A stretch of 64,000 nt of DNA. Origin: JADLGL01 sp050184415 (GTDB lineage: Bacteria; Pseudomonadota; Alphaproteobacteria; Rhizobiales; Kaistiaceae). Shown here in pieces: positions 1 through 7,333 of the stretch. The stretch spans positions 124,001-188,000 of the forward strand of contig JBFXAJ010000001.1 of assembly GCA_050184415.1 (NCBI GenBank), given 5' to 3'. The translations under genes and the position numbers were made by a program. Positions within the stretch are counted from its first letter, which is position 1; each line of letters starts with the position of its first letter. The notes beneath the pieces are model-generated. The model was not told the DNA's origin. It did no database searches and worked only from the letters and a program-made list of their open reading frames with translations.

Positions 1-72
1 GCCAAGGAGGGTTCGGCGACGGATCATGGCGGGCGGGCTCTGTCGCGACGCTAGTGGGGGCCTTCCGCCCGA

Positions 73-94
73 CCTTGTGACGGCCGTCACAAGG
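73..94. promoter_or_regulatory. Perfect CRP-type operator palindrome
   Basis: A 22-bp perfect palindrome with TGTGA at 76-80, spacer CGGCCG, and TCACA at 87-91, extended by CCT/AGG on the outside. TGTGA-N6-TCACA is the consensus for Crp-family dimers. It lies about 90 bp before the start of a Crp/Fnr-type gene, so autoregulation is the natural inference. No convincing -35/-10 pair was recognised, so I cannot say whether it activates or represses. Confidence 0.75.
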
Positions 95-183
95 TGCCGT
101 CATGGCGGCTGCTCTACTTTGCCGCGACCGGCCCTTTGACGCTGCCGCAATTGCGGGAGAAACTGGGGCGAAGGGGAGGAACC

Positions 184-882
184 ATGGCCATGACGGGTTC
201 CGCGATCGCTCAGGCCGACGGCGCGACGCCGCTCGCGCAATGCATGGTCTTTGCGGCGCTGTCGGCCGAGGACCGGCGTGCGCTGGCGGGACGCGCGCAC
301 CACCAGCGCTTCGTGAGCGGCGAGACGATCTTCATCATCGGCGACCCAGGCCTCTCGATGATGGCGATCATCGAGGGCATCGTCCGGGTCAGCTTTCCCG
401 CTGCCGACGGACGCGAGATCGTGCTCGCGGACCTCGCGCCGGGCGAGGTCCTCGGCGAGGTGGCGCTGCTCGACGGCCGGCCGCGCTCGGCCAGCGCGGT
501 CGCCTACTCGGACTGCGATCTCCTCGTCCTCGACCGCCGCGACGTCCTCGGTCTCCTCGAACAGCGCCCGGCGGCGTGCCTTCGCCTCCTGTCGCTGCTG
601 TGCGAGCGCCTCAGGCGCTCCGATGAGCGGATGGCCGACATCGCCTTTCGCGATCTTCCGGCCCGCCTCGCCAAGACGCTGCTTGCCATCACGTCCGCCG
701 CCGGCGCGCCGGCGCGGACGCGGCTGTCGCAGGGCGAGCTGGCGCGGATGGTCGGCAGCGCACGGGAGAACGTGAACCGGCATCTTCGCGACTGGCACCG
801 GCGCGGCATCATCGAGATCAGCCAGCGGGGCATCGCCATCCAGCGCCGGGACGCCCTGAGCCGACTTGCCGGGATCGGGTAG
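184..882 (+). CDS. Crp/Fnr-family transcriptional regulator
   Basis: A 232-residue cytoplasmic DNA-binding regulator. Residues about 25-140 form a cyclic-nucleotide-binding beta-roll; the phosphate-binding cassette reads LGEVALLDGRPRSASA, keeping the Glu and Arg-Ser that bind cyclic nucleotide in cAMP-type receptors. A winged helix follows with the recognition segment LARMVGSARENVNRHL. There is no N-terminal Cys cluster of the FNR type. ATG 184 is preferred over an upstream GTG because GGGGAGGA sits just before it and the domain begins properly. The stop is 4 nt before the sensor kinase start, so the two are probably cotranscribed. The co-located nucleotide cyclase suggests cAMP as ligand (inference). 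Confidence 0.88.
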   Translation: MAMTGSAIAQADGATPLAQCMVFAALSAEDRRALAGRAHHQRFVSGETIFIIGDPGLSMMAIIEGIVRVSFPAADGREIVLADLAPGEVLGEVALLDGRPRSASAVAYSDCDLLVLDRRDVLGLLEQRPAACLRLLSLLCERLRRSDERMADIAFRDLPARLAKTLLAITSAAGAPARTRLSQGELARMVGSARENVNRHLRDWHRRGIIEISQRGIAIQRRDALSRLAGIG

Positions 883-886
883 GGCG

Positions 887-2797
887 ATGGCGGGCCCGGA
901 CGGCGCTGCGCTGGACGGCCGGACGAGCCGGGCCCTGCCGCGGCGCCGGATCCTCCGCCGCTACATCACGCTGTTTGCCGTCGTCATCACGACCGCGCTC
1001 CTCGTGAGCGGGATATCGGAGATCTGGTTCGGCTACCGCGACGAGGTGGCATCGCTCGAGCGGATCCAGCGCGGCCAGGCGCAAGCCGCCGCCGACCGCA
1101 TCGAGGAGTTCGTGACCGAGATCGAGCGGCAGACGGGCTGGACCACCCATCTGCCATGGACGGAGGCCGAGATCGCCGGCGCGCCGGCTGCGGCCGAGGA
1201 TCCGCTGGCGCCGCGCCGGCTCGATGCCTTGCGCCTGCAGCGCCAGGTCCCGGCGATCGCCGAGATCAGCCTCGTCGATCCCGACGGGCAGGAGCAGCTC
1301 CGGGTGTCGCGGATCGCGATGGACGTGGTCCGGAGCGGGATCGACCTTTCGCAATCGCCGGCGTTCGTTGGCGCGGTCGAGAACGGCGCCTATTTCGGGC
1401 CGGTGTATTTCCGCCGCGAGTCCGAGCCGTACATGACGATCGCCGTGGCGGGGTCGCGGCGCGCGAATGGCGTCAGCATTGTCGAGGTCAATCTGAAGCT
1501 CATTCTCGACCTCATCTCCGCGATCGAGGTCGGCGAGGGCGGCCATGCCTATGTGATCGACGCCTCCGGCCGCCTCGTGTCGCACCCCGACATCAGCCTC
1601 GTCCTCCGCAATACCGACATGACGGTGCTGCCGCAGGTCCGCGGGGCCCTCGGCCTCGAGGGCGAGGATGGCGGCGCGCGGGCGCTCGACGGCATGGGCG
1701 TGGTCACCGCCCATGCCTCGATCCCCGACCTCGGCTGGACGGTCTTCGTCGAGCTGCCGATGCGCGAGGCGCTCGGCCCGATCTACGCGTCAGTCGCCCG
1801 CACCGGCGGCCTCCTTCTCCTCGGTCTCGGGCTCGCCTTCGCCGCCGCGATCCTCTTCGCCCGCCGCATGGTGGTGCCGATCAAGGAGCTGCAGCAGGGC
1901 GCATCGCGGATCGGGCAGGGCGCGTTCGACGGGCGGATCAGGGTCAGCACCGGCGACGAGCTCGAGGCGCTTGCGGAGGCCTTCAACGACATGGCCGTCG
2001 GCCTCCGCCGCTCGCAGGCCGAGCTCGAGCGCCGCGTCGAGGAGCGCACCCAGGAGCTCGGCGAGAAGAGCCGCCAGCTCGCCCTCGTCAGCCAGCATAA
2101 GTCGCAGTTCCTGGCGAATATGAGCCACGAGCTGCGGACGCCGCTCAACGCCGTCCTCGGCTACACCGAGCTGATGCTCGACAACATCTATGGCGAGCTG
2201 TCGCCGCGGGCCCGCGAGGTGCTGGAGCGGGTGCAGGTCAATGGCAAGCACCTCCTCCAGATGATCAACGACGTCCTCGACCTGTCGCGGATCGAATCGG
2301 GCGAGCTGTCGCTGACGATCGACGCCTATCGCCTCGACGGCATCGTGACGACGGTCGCCTCGGGCATGGAGTCGATCGCGCGGGCGAAGGGCATCGAGAT
2401 CAGGACGCTGATCCCGGCCGGCCTGCCGTCCGGGCGCGGCGACGAGCGGCGGATCACGCAGGTGCTCCTCAACCTCGTCGGCAACGCGCTGAAATTCACC
2501 GACGAAGGGTACGTCGAGATCACGCTCGCCGTGTCGGACAATGTCTTCGACATCGTCGTGCGGGACACCGGTCCCGGCATCGCGCCGGAGGACCAGGAAC
2601 GGATCTTCCGCGAGTTCCAGCAGGTCGATAGCTCCACGAGCCGCAGCAAGGGCGGCTCCGGCCTCGGCCTTGCGATCACCCGGCGGCTGGTGGCGAGCCA
2701 TCGCGGGTCGATCAGCGTCGAGTCGGCCCTCGGAAAAGGGGCGGTCTTCCGCGTGCGCCTGCCGGTCGCGATCGACGATGTGAGAGTTGCCGCATGA
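887..2797 (+). CDS. Membrane sensor histidine kinase (Cache-HAMP-HisKA-HATPase)
   Basis: A 636-residue sensor kinase. One membrane helix lies near residues 27-48, a periplasmic Cache-like sensor spans about 50-300, a second helix lies near 305-328, then HAMP and a coiled segment. The HisKA box is NMSHELRTPLNAVLGY; the ATPase domain shows LLNLVGNALKF (N box), RDTGPGIAPED (G1) and GGSGLGLAI (G2). All catalytic motifs are intact. ATG 887 is used rather than the upstream TTG because it follows the previous stop by 4 nt. It overlaps the next gene by ATGA. The probable phosphoacceptors are the receivers encoded immediately downstream. The signal is unknown. Confidence 0.9.
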   Translation: MAGPDGAALDGRTSRALPRRRILRRYITLFAVVITTALLVSGISEIWFGYRDEVASLERIQRGQAQAAADRIEEFVTEIERQTGWTTHLPWTEAEIAGAPAAAEDPLAPRRLDALRLQRQVPAIAEISLVDPDGQEQLRVSRIAMDVVRSGIDLSQSPAFVGAVENGAYFGPVYFRRESEPYMTIAVAGSRRANGVSIVEVNLKLILDLISAIEVGEGGHAYVIDASGRLVSHPDISLVLRNTDMTVLPQVRGALGLEGEDGGARALDGMGVVTAHASIPDLGWTVFVELPMREALGPIYASVARTGGLLLLGLGLAFAAAILFARRMVVPIKELQQGASRIGQGAFDGRIRVSTGDELEALAEAFNDMAVGLRRSQAELERRVEERTQELGEKSRQLALVSQHKSQFLANMSHELRTPLNAVLGYTELMLDNIYGELSPRAREVLERVQVNGKHLLQMINDVLDLSRIESGELSLTIDAYRLDGIVTTVASGMESIARAKGIEIRTLIPAGLPSGRGDERRITQVLLNLVGNALKFTDEGYVEITLAVSDNVFDIVVRDTGPGIAPEDQERIFREFQQVDSSTSRSKGGSGLGLAITRRLVASHRGSISVESALGKGAVFRVRLPVAIDDVRVAA

Positions 2798-3174
2798 GCC
2801 AGCGCATCCTCGTGGTCGAGGACACCGACGACAACCGTCGCATCCTCCGCGACCTCCTCGTCAGCGCCGGTTTCGACCTCGCCGAGGCCACGGACGGTAT
2901 CGCAGGACTGGAACTGGCGCAGGCGTTCCGGCCCGACCTCATCGTCATGGACATCCAGTTGCCGCGCCTCGACGGCTACGAGCTCGCGCGTGCGCTTCGG
3001 GCCGATCCCGCGCTCCGGGACGTGCCGCTGGTCGCCGTGACCTCCTATGCGCTGCGCGGCGATGCGGAGAAGGCGAGGGAGGCGGGGTGCAATGCGTATG
3101 TGACAAAGCCGTTCAGCCCGCGGCAGCTCCTCGCCACCATCCGCGGTCTCCTCGGTGCGCCGGGCCATGCGTAG
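2794..3174 (+). CDS. Single-domain response regulator (CheY/DivK-like)
   Basis: A 126-residue stand-alone receiver with no output domain. It has the acidic pocket VVEDTDDN, phosphoacceptor Asp in VMDIQLPRLDG, switch Ser/Thr near AVTSYAL, and Lys in YVTKPFS. The YVTKPF ending resembles DivK-type receivers and hybrid-kinase receivers. Its start overlaps the kinase stop (ATGA) and its end overlaps the cyclase gene by 8 nt, so the three are translationally coupled. A likely role is phosphotransfer intermediate or phosphate sink for the kinase (inference). Confidence 0.9.
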   Translation: MSQRILVVEDTDDNRRILRDLLVSAGFDLAEATDGIAGLELAQAFRPDLIVMDIQLPRLDGYELARALRADPALRDVPLVAVTSYALRGDAEKAREAGCNAYVTKPFSPRQLLATIRGLLGAPGHA

Positions 3175-4318
3175 CCCGCCGCTGATCCTCGTGGTCGACG
3201 ACGTCGCCGACAACCGGGCGGTGTTGCGGGCGCGGCTCGAGAGCCAGGGCTATCGCATCGCGGAGGCGGATGGCGGCGAGACCGCGCTCGCGGCGACCGC
3301 GCGGGATCCGCCCGACCTCGTCCTCCTCGACGTGATGATGCCGGGGATGGACGGGATCGAGACCGTCCGCGCCCTCCGGGCGCGACCGTCGCCCTTCATT
3401 CCGGTCATCCTGCTGACCGCGCGGTCCGACAATGCGAGCGTGATCGCGGGGCTCGACGCCGGCGCCGACGAGTATCTCATCAAGCCGGTCGATCACGCCG
3501 CGCTCGTCGCGCGGGTGCGCGCCGCGCTCCGCCTCAAGGCGCTGCAGGACGCGGTGGCGGACCAGGCGGACCGGCTGAGCAAGCAGGCGGCGGAACTCGC
3601 GGCATGGAACGGAGCGCTCGAGGAGCGGGTGGCGGACCAATTGCGCGAGATCGAACGGATGCGGCGGCTGCGGTCGTTCCTCGCCCCACAGGTGGTCGAC
3701 GCGATCCTCGCCTCGCCCGACGGCGAATCGGCGCTGGCATCGCATCGCCGCGAGGTCGCGGTCCTGTTCTGTGACCTCCGGGGCTTCACGGCGTTCGCCG
3801 CGACCGCGGAGCCGGAGGATCTCATCGGCCTCCTCCGCGACTATCACGCGGTGGTCGGCGAGCTCGTCTTCCGCCATGCCGGCACGCTCGAGCGTTTCAC
3901 CGGGGACGCGGTGATGGTGCTCTTCAACGACCCGCTGCCGGCGCCCGATTTCTGCCGCAGCGCGGTCCGGCTGGCCACGGACATCCGTGACGGCCTCCAG
4001 CCGCTGATCCGGCGCTGGCGGGTGCGGGGCGCGGAGGTCGATGTCGGCATCGGCATCGCCGCAGGCTTTGCGACGCTGGGCAAGGTCGGCTTCCGCGACC
4101 GCTACGACTACGCGGCCATCGGTCCGGTGACCAACCTCGCCTCGCGGCTCAGCGGGTATGCGGCCCCGGGGCAGATCCTGGTGACGGCGCGGGTCGCGGA
4201 GGAGCTGTCGGATGAGAACGCCGTGGAGCCGCTCGGCCTCGTCGACCTGAAGGGGATGCCGAAGCCCGTGCCGGTCTTCGCTCTCCGCAGCGCGGCGCTC
4301 GCCGTGGCCGGATCCTAG
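3167..4318 (+). CDS. Response regulator fused to class III adenylate/guanylate cyclase
   Basis: A 383-residue protein. Residues 1-120 are a receiver (VVDDVADN; Asp in LLDVMMPGMDG; Lys in YLIKPVD). A coiled coil of about 45 residues follows, then a CHD cyclase domain at about 195-370. The two metal Asp residues are seen in LFCDLRGFT and RFTGDAVMVLFN, and the transition-state Asn and Arg in NLASRL. The residue three before the GD motif, usually Lys in adenylyl cyclases, is Arg here, so nucleotide preference should not be assumed, though rhizobial-type cyclases often look like this. ATG 3167 is preferred to GTG 3155. Phosphorylation probably gates cyclase output to the Crp-like regulator upstream. 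Confidence 0.88.
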   Translation: MRSPPLILVVDDVADNRAVLRARLESQGYRIAEADGGETALAATARDPPDLVLLDVMMPGMDGIETVRALRARPSPFIPVILLTARSDNASVIAGLDAGADEYLIKPVDHAALVARVRAALRLKALQDAVADQADRLSKQAAELAAWNGALEERVADQLREIERMRRLRSFLAPQVVDAILASPDGESALASHRREVAVLFCDLRGFTAFAATAEPEDLIGLLRDYHAVVGELVFRHAGTLERFTGDAVMVLFNDPLPAPDFCRSAVRLATDIRDGLQPLIRRWRVRGAEVDVGIGIAAGFATLGKVGFRDRYDYAAIGPVTNLASRLSGYAAPGQILVTARVAEELSDENAVEPLGLVDLKGMPKPVPVFALRSAALAVAGS

Positions 4319-4545
4319 GCGGCCGCGGGCCTGACCCGCCGGCGGCGCACCGCGCGGAAGCGCGGCTTCAGGACCGCGTTGAGATAGGTCCCGGCGGACG
4401 GCGCGTGCAGCAAACCCTCATAGATCGAGGGCGGCACCGCGAAGAAATCGTACATCCGCCCGGTGTCGGCGAAGGTGATGGTCAGCACGTTCGTCGCCGC
4501 GTCGTAGTTGGCGTTCGAGATGAGCCGGGATCTGAGGGCGGGCAT
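4315..4545 (-). CDS. KTSC domain protein
   Basis: A 76-residue protein matching the KTSC pattern: beta strands around NANYDAATNVLTITFADTG, then MYDFFAVPPSIYEGLL and a small-residue turn before YLNAVLKPRF. The family is thought to bind nucleic acid or act with RNA-related enzymes, but its function is unsettled. The tail is Arg-rich. The start is placed at MPALRS because family members begin a few residues before the first strand. Its stop shares the tetranucleotide CTAG with the stop of the convergent cyclase gene. A second KTSC gene lies at 6950-7234. Confidence 0.75.
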   Translation of the reverse strand: MPALRSRLISNANYDAATNVLTITFADTGRMYDFFAVPPSIYEGLLHAPSAGTYLNAVLKPRFRAVRRRRVRPAAA

Positions 4546-4663
4546 CGCGTGATTCGCCTTGTCTGACGGGCAAGCGTGGTCGCGGCTGTCGGAACCGTCA
4601 ACCCGCCCGGCGGTTGCCGCATTCAGCGCGCGTCCTGTCCCACTCGCCCATGGAGGTATCCCC

Positions 4664-5347
4664 GTGAACCCTGCAAAATCCGTTCTCGCATTTGCCGCCT
4701 TGATCGTTCCCGCCGTGGCCGTGGCCCAGCCCGTGCCGAAGCCCAAGCCGACCCCGCCTCCCGCGGCGGCCGCGCCGGCGCCTGCGGAAGCCGCTGCGGC
4801 CGAGCAGGGAACGGTGACCGTCGGCGGCATCACGCTCCGCTACCCGTCGCTGTTCGTGCTCGCGGAAAGCGCCGAAGAGGTCGCGACCCAAGGGGTCATT
4901 CCGCCCTGCGATCCCGATTTCGGCGCCTGCCTCTACTACGCGGCCGAAACCTATGCCGACACCAACTTCGAGAGCGCAGGCCTCCGCATCCAGGAGCGGA
5001 CGGACCTTGCGACCGAGGAGGCATGCGTCTCGGAACAGCCGGAGGGCTACACCGGGCTGACGCCCACGATACGGCGCGAACCGGGCTACGTCGTCGCCAC
5101 CTTCACCGATCTCGGCGACGCCGGTGCGGGGCACTTCACGCAGGACACGCTGTACCGGGTCGTCGGCGAGGGGGCGTGCTATGAGTTCACGACCCGGATC
5201 GGGCAGACCCAGCTCGGCAACTACACGCCGGGCACGATCAAGCCGTTCACCGATGGGGATGCCGCGACGGTGCAGGGGCTGTTCGCGTCGATCCTCAATT
5301 CGGCAACGCTCGCGAACGGTACGGCTGTGACAATCGCGGCGGAGTGA
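4664..5347 (+). CDS. Exported protein of unknown function
   Basis: A 227-residue protein starting at GTG 4664 with GGAGG nearby. A signal peptide (VLAFAALIVPAVAVAQ, cleavage after AVAQ) is followed by a Pro/Lys/Ala linker of about 30 residues and a globular domain with four or five Cys, including CDPDFGACLYY. The domain is rich in short beta-like segments and I do not recognise its family. It probably resides in the periplasm. The closest visible clue to function is only its export. Confidence 0.7.
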   Translation: MNPAKSVLAFAALIVPAVAVAQPVPKPKPTPPPAAAAPAPAEAAAAEQGTVTVGGITLRYPSLFVLAESAEEVATQGVIPPCDPDFGACLYYAAETYADTNFESAGLRIQERTDLATEEACVSEQPEGYTGLTPTIRREPGYVVATFTDLGDAGAGHFTQDTLYRVVGEGACYEFTTRIGQTQLGNYTPGTIKPFTDGDAATVQGLFASILNSATLANGTAVTIAAE

Positions 5348-5409
5348 CCTCCCCTCGACGCCGAACTGTCTATAATACCGGGAGACGGTTTCGGAATGGG
5401 GACTAGCCG

Positions 5410-5688
5410 ATGTTGCTCAACGCATTGATGCCGGACGAACGTCTGTCGCTGAAGCGACTCGCGCGGAGCTCGGGCGCCATCGAACTGTCGCTCGATCACG
5501 AGGCCCTGTTCCTCGAGATGGGCTTCCTCGAGCGCACGCCCGGCGGCGGTCTGCGGCTGACCGAGGCCGGAAAACAGGCCGCGCGGCGCGTGTCGATTTC
5601 CCACGGCGAGCCGCAGGCGGCGCCCGCGCCAAGGCCGGCCGCGCCGCCCAAGGGGCTGCGGGGCCGGCTTCGCAAGGCGCTCGGCTAG
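5410..5688 (+). CDS. Small conserved-type hypothetical protein, winged-helix-like
   Basis: A 92-residue cytoplasmic protein. Residues 1-55 could form a small helix-turn-helix or winged helix (LKRLARSSGAIELSLDHEAL, then LRLTEAGKQAA, a phrase seen at the end of many winged helices). The rest is a Pro/Ala-rich tail ending in basic residues. A TATAAT at 5371-5376 could be its -10 element, without a clear -35. GGGGAC precedes ATG 5410. The stop codon TAG is the first element of the repeat described at 5688-5786. Function unknown. Confidence 0.6.
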   Translation: MLLNALMPDERLSLKRLARSSGAIELSLDHEALFLEMGFLERTPGGGLRLTEAGKQAARRVSISHGEPQAAPAPRPAAPPKGLRGRLRKALG

Positions 5689-5786
5689 AGCATGATCCGA
5701 AAAAGTGGATGCCGGTCTTTCGAAGAGATCATGCTCCACCAATGACTAGCGCCAGAGCGCTATTCGACCTTATCGAATCGCGCTCT
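5688..5786. repeat. Double palindromic intergenic repeat (CATGATC type)
   Basis: Two adjacent stem-loops. The first has arms GAGCATGATC (5688-5697) and GATCATGCTC (5727-5736) around AAAAAGTGG-like sequence; the second has arms at 5754-5767 and 5773-5786 matching 13 of 14. The first pattern is a familiar dispersed palindrome in Hyphomicrobiales genomes. The element fills exactly the gap between two convergent genes, contributing bases to both stop codons. It may act as a bidirectional transcription end. Confidence 0.8.
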
Positions 5787-6426
5787 AGCGCGCCCGGACG
5801 ACCGGCGTCGCCCAGCCGGTGAGGATGTTCTTCTCGTGGGTCTGGCTGATCTGCCCGCGGTGCGGGTAGCAGAAATTCGCCGGGAACATCAGCACCTTAC
5901 CCTTCTTGGCCTCGCAGATATAATCGTGGCCCATGAACTCGGTGCCGCCGCCGGGGACGTCGTTGAGGTAGAGCAGGAACACGAGGTGCCGGTTGACGGT
6001 GTCGCCGGTCGCGTCGCAGTGCCAGGCCTTGAAGCCGCCGCCCGGCTTGTAGTGCTGGAAGTGCGGCAGGTACTTGAACTCGAGCTCCTGCTGCCACGCC
6101 GCGTCGACGTCCTTGTAGTAACGCGGGATGAAGTCGATGAACTGCTTCATCACCTCGTTGTAGCCCGAAGCCTCCGGACCGGGGACCTCAGGATGACCCG
6201 GCGGCAGTGACTCGACAGCAAAGTCCTCGCTGTCCTTGATGTCCTTGTTGATCTGGTAGTTGCCGGTGCGACCGGGGCTCGCGAAGCCAAGACGTCGCGC
6301 AGTGTTGAACAGCTCCAAGAGCCGGTCGCAGACGCTGATGTCCTGGACGTAATACTCGCGAATGAAGTGCAGGTGCATGTCCTTGATGATCGGATTGCCC
6401 TGGACGTTGACGGCTGGACTGTTCAT
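5785..6426 (-). CDS. 2OG-Fe(II) oxygenase (prolyl 4-hydroxylase-like)
   Basis: A 213-residue enzyme of the double-stranded beta-helix dioxygenase superfamily. Iron ligands are visible as HCD in KAWHCDATGD and the distal His in CYPHRGQISQ; a basic residue after it would bind 2-oxoglutarate. RHLVFLLYLNDVPGGGTEF is typical of prolyl 4-hydroxylase alpha-type domains. The start at 6426 is chosen because GGGAGGATCAG precedes that ATG, while the upstream ATG lacks a ribosome site. The substrate is unknown. It is cytoplasmic, with no signal peptide. It is transcribed away from the next gene, so the 6427-6578 interval probably holds both promoters. Confidence 0.82.
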   Translation of the reverse strand: MNSPAVNVQGNPIIKDMHLHFIREYYVQDISVCDRLLELFNTARRLGFASPGRTGNYQINKDIKDSEDFAVESLPPGHPEVPGPEASGYNEVMKQFIDFIPRYYKDVDAAWQQELEFKYLPHFQHYKPGGGFKAWHCDATGDTVNRHLVFLLYLNDVPGGGTEFMGHDYICEAKKGKVLMFPANFCYPHRGQISQTHEKNILTGWATPVVRAR

Positions 6427-6578
6427 CTGATCCTCCCAGATCTCCGGCTGATGGATACTCCATCGGGAAGGGCCGTTCAACAGCGCCGGCCCGCTCCGCC
6501 GCGGCGGGCGAGCATTTCACTTCGCAAACCCCGGCGACGATGCTAGAGCTTGCCGCCGCGGGAGAGGGAGACGGACGA

Positions 6579-6953
6579 GTGGCGCAAGCGACGACGCAGC
6601 CGAGGTTTCGCGTGGTGGACGATCCCACCATCCACGAGATCTACGCCAACCAGTTCATCTCGGCGTCCTATGACGGGCGCTCCGTGACCCTGACCTTCGG
6701 CACCTCGCGCCCGATCCCCGACCGCATGGGCGAGGGCAACAAGGACGAGGTGCCACTCCAGGTCTACGTCTTCGAAATGACCCCGGCCTCCGCGACCGAC
6801 ATGGTCACCAGCATCGAGAACATGCTGAAGAACAGCGGCGTCCTCCGTGACGAGCCGCAGCCCGGCGGCGGCTGGTTCGGCGGTGGCGCCGGTGGTGGCG
6901 GCGACACCTGGGGTGGTGGTGGTGGCGGCGGCGGGGATACCTGGGGCCGCTAG
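6579..6953 (+). CDS. Hypothetical protein with Gly-rich tandem tail
   Basis: A 124-residue protein if GTG 6579 is used (purine-rich GGGAGAGGGAG just upstream); an ATG at 6540 gives 137 residues. Residues 1-85 form a compact domain (IYANQFISASYDGRSVTLTF) weakly reminiscent of DUF3467 proteins, which is only an impression. The last 35 residues are almost all Gly with two copies of GGGGDTWG, suggesting a flexible tail. The stop shares CTAG with the convergent KTSC gene. Function unknown. Confidence 0.6.
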   Translation: MAQATTQPRFRVVDDPTIHEIYANQFISASYDGRSVTLTFGTSRPIPDRMGEGNKDEVPLQVYVFEMTPASATDMVTSIENMLKNSGVLRDEPQPGGGWFGGGAGGGGDTWGGGGGGGGDTWGR

Positions 6954-7234
6954 TCCGGGAAGTTGACGTCGGCGCGTTTGCGCCGGCGGAACGCGTATCG
7001 CCGCTTGATGACGCTGTTGACGAACACGCCTTTTGCCCGCGCGAGCAACAGCTCGCGGTGGGTCTCCGGCTCCACGCCGATGTAGTCGTATGTTCCGCCG
7101 CCGACATAGCTGATCGTCAGGATGCGGCGGACGGCGTCGTACGCGATGTCGGCGATGGCGGTCGAGGGCATCGAACGATCCGTTACGGTCGTCCAACGCC
7201 CGCCGATGCGAGGTTGTTCAGGTCGCGTTGCCAT
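6950..7234 (-). CDS. KTSC domain protein (second copy)
   Basis: A 94-residue protein, or 73 residues if translation starts at the ATG at 7171, directly before the domain. The KTSC core reads IADIAYDAVRRILTISYVGG, then TYDYIGVEPETHRELL and FVNSVIKRRY, followed by a basic tail. It is paralogous in layout to the 4315-4545 gene but clearly divergent. It converges on the Gly-rich gene with overlapping stops. Family function is uncertain. Confidence 0.72.
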   Translation of the reverse strand: MATRPEQPRIGGRWTTVTDRSMPSTAIADIAYDAVRRILTISYVGGGTYDYIGVEPETHRELLLARAKGVFVNSVIKRRYAFRRRKRADVNFPD

Positions 7235-7333
7235 TGATGCGCCGCTTCGACTAGAAGACGCCCACGATCCTTCCCATCTGAACCGGCAAATTCAGACTGG
7301 CGGTCCTGGCGACAGGGCTTCGCGGAGCAGGCA

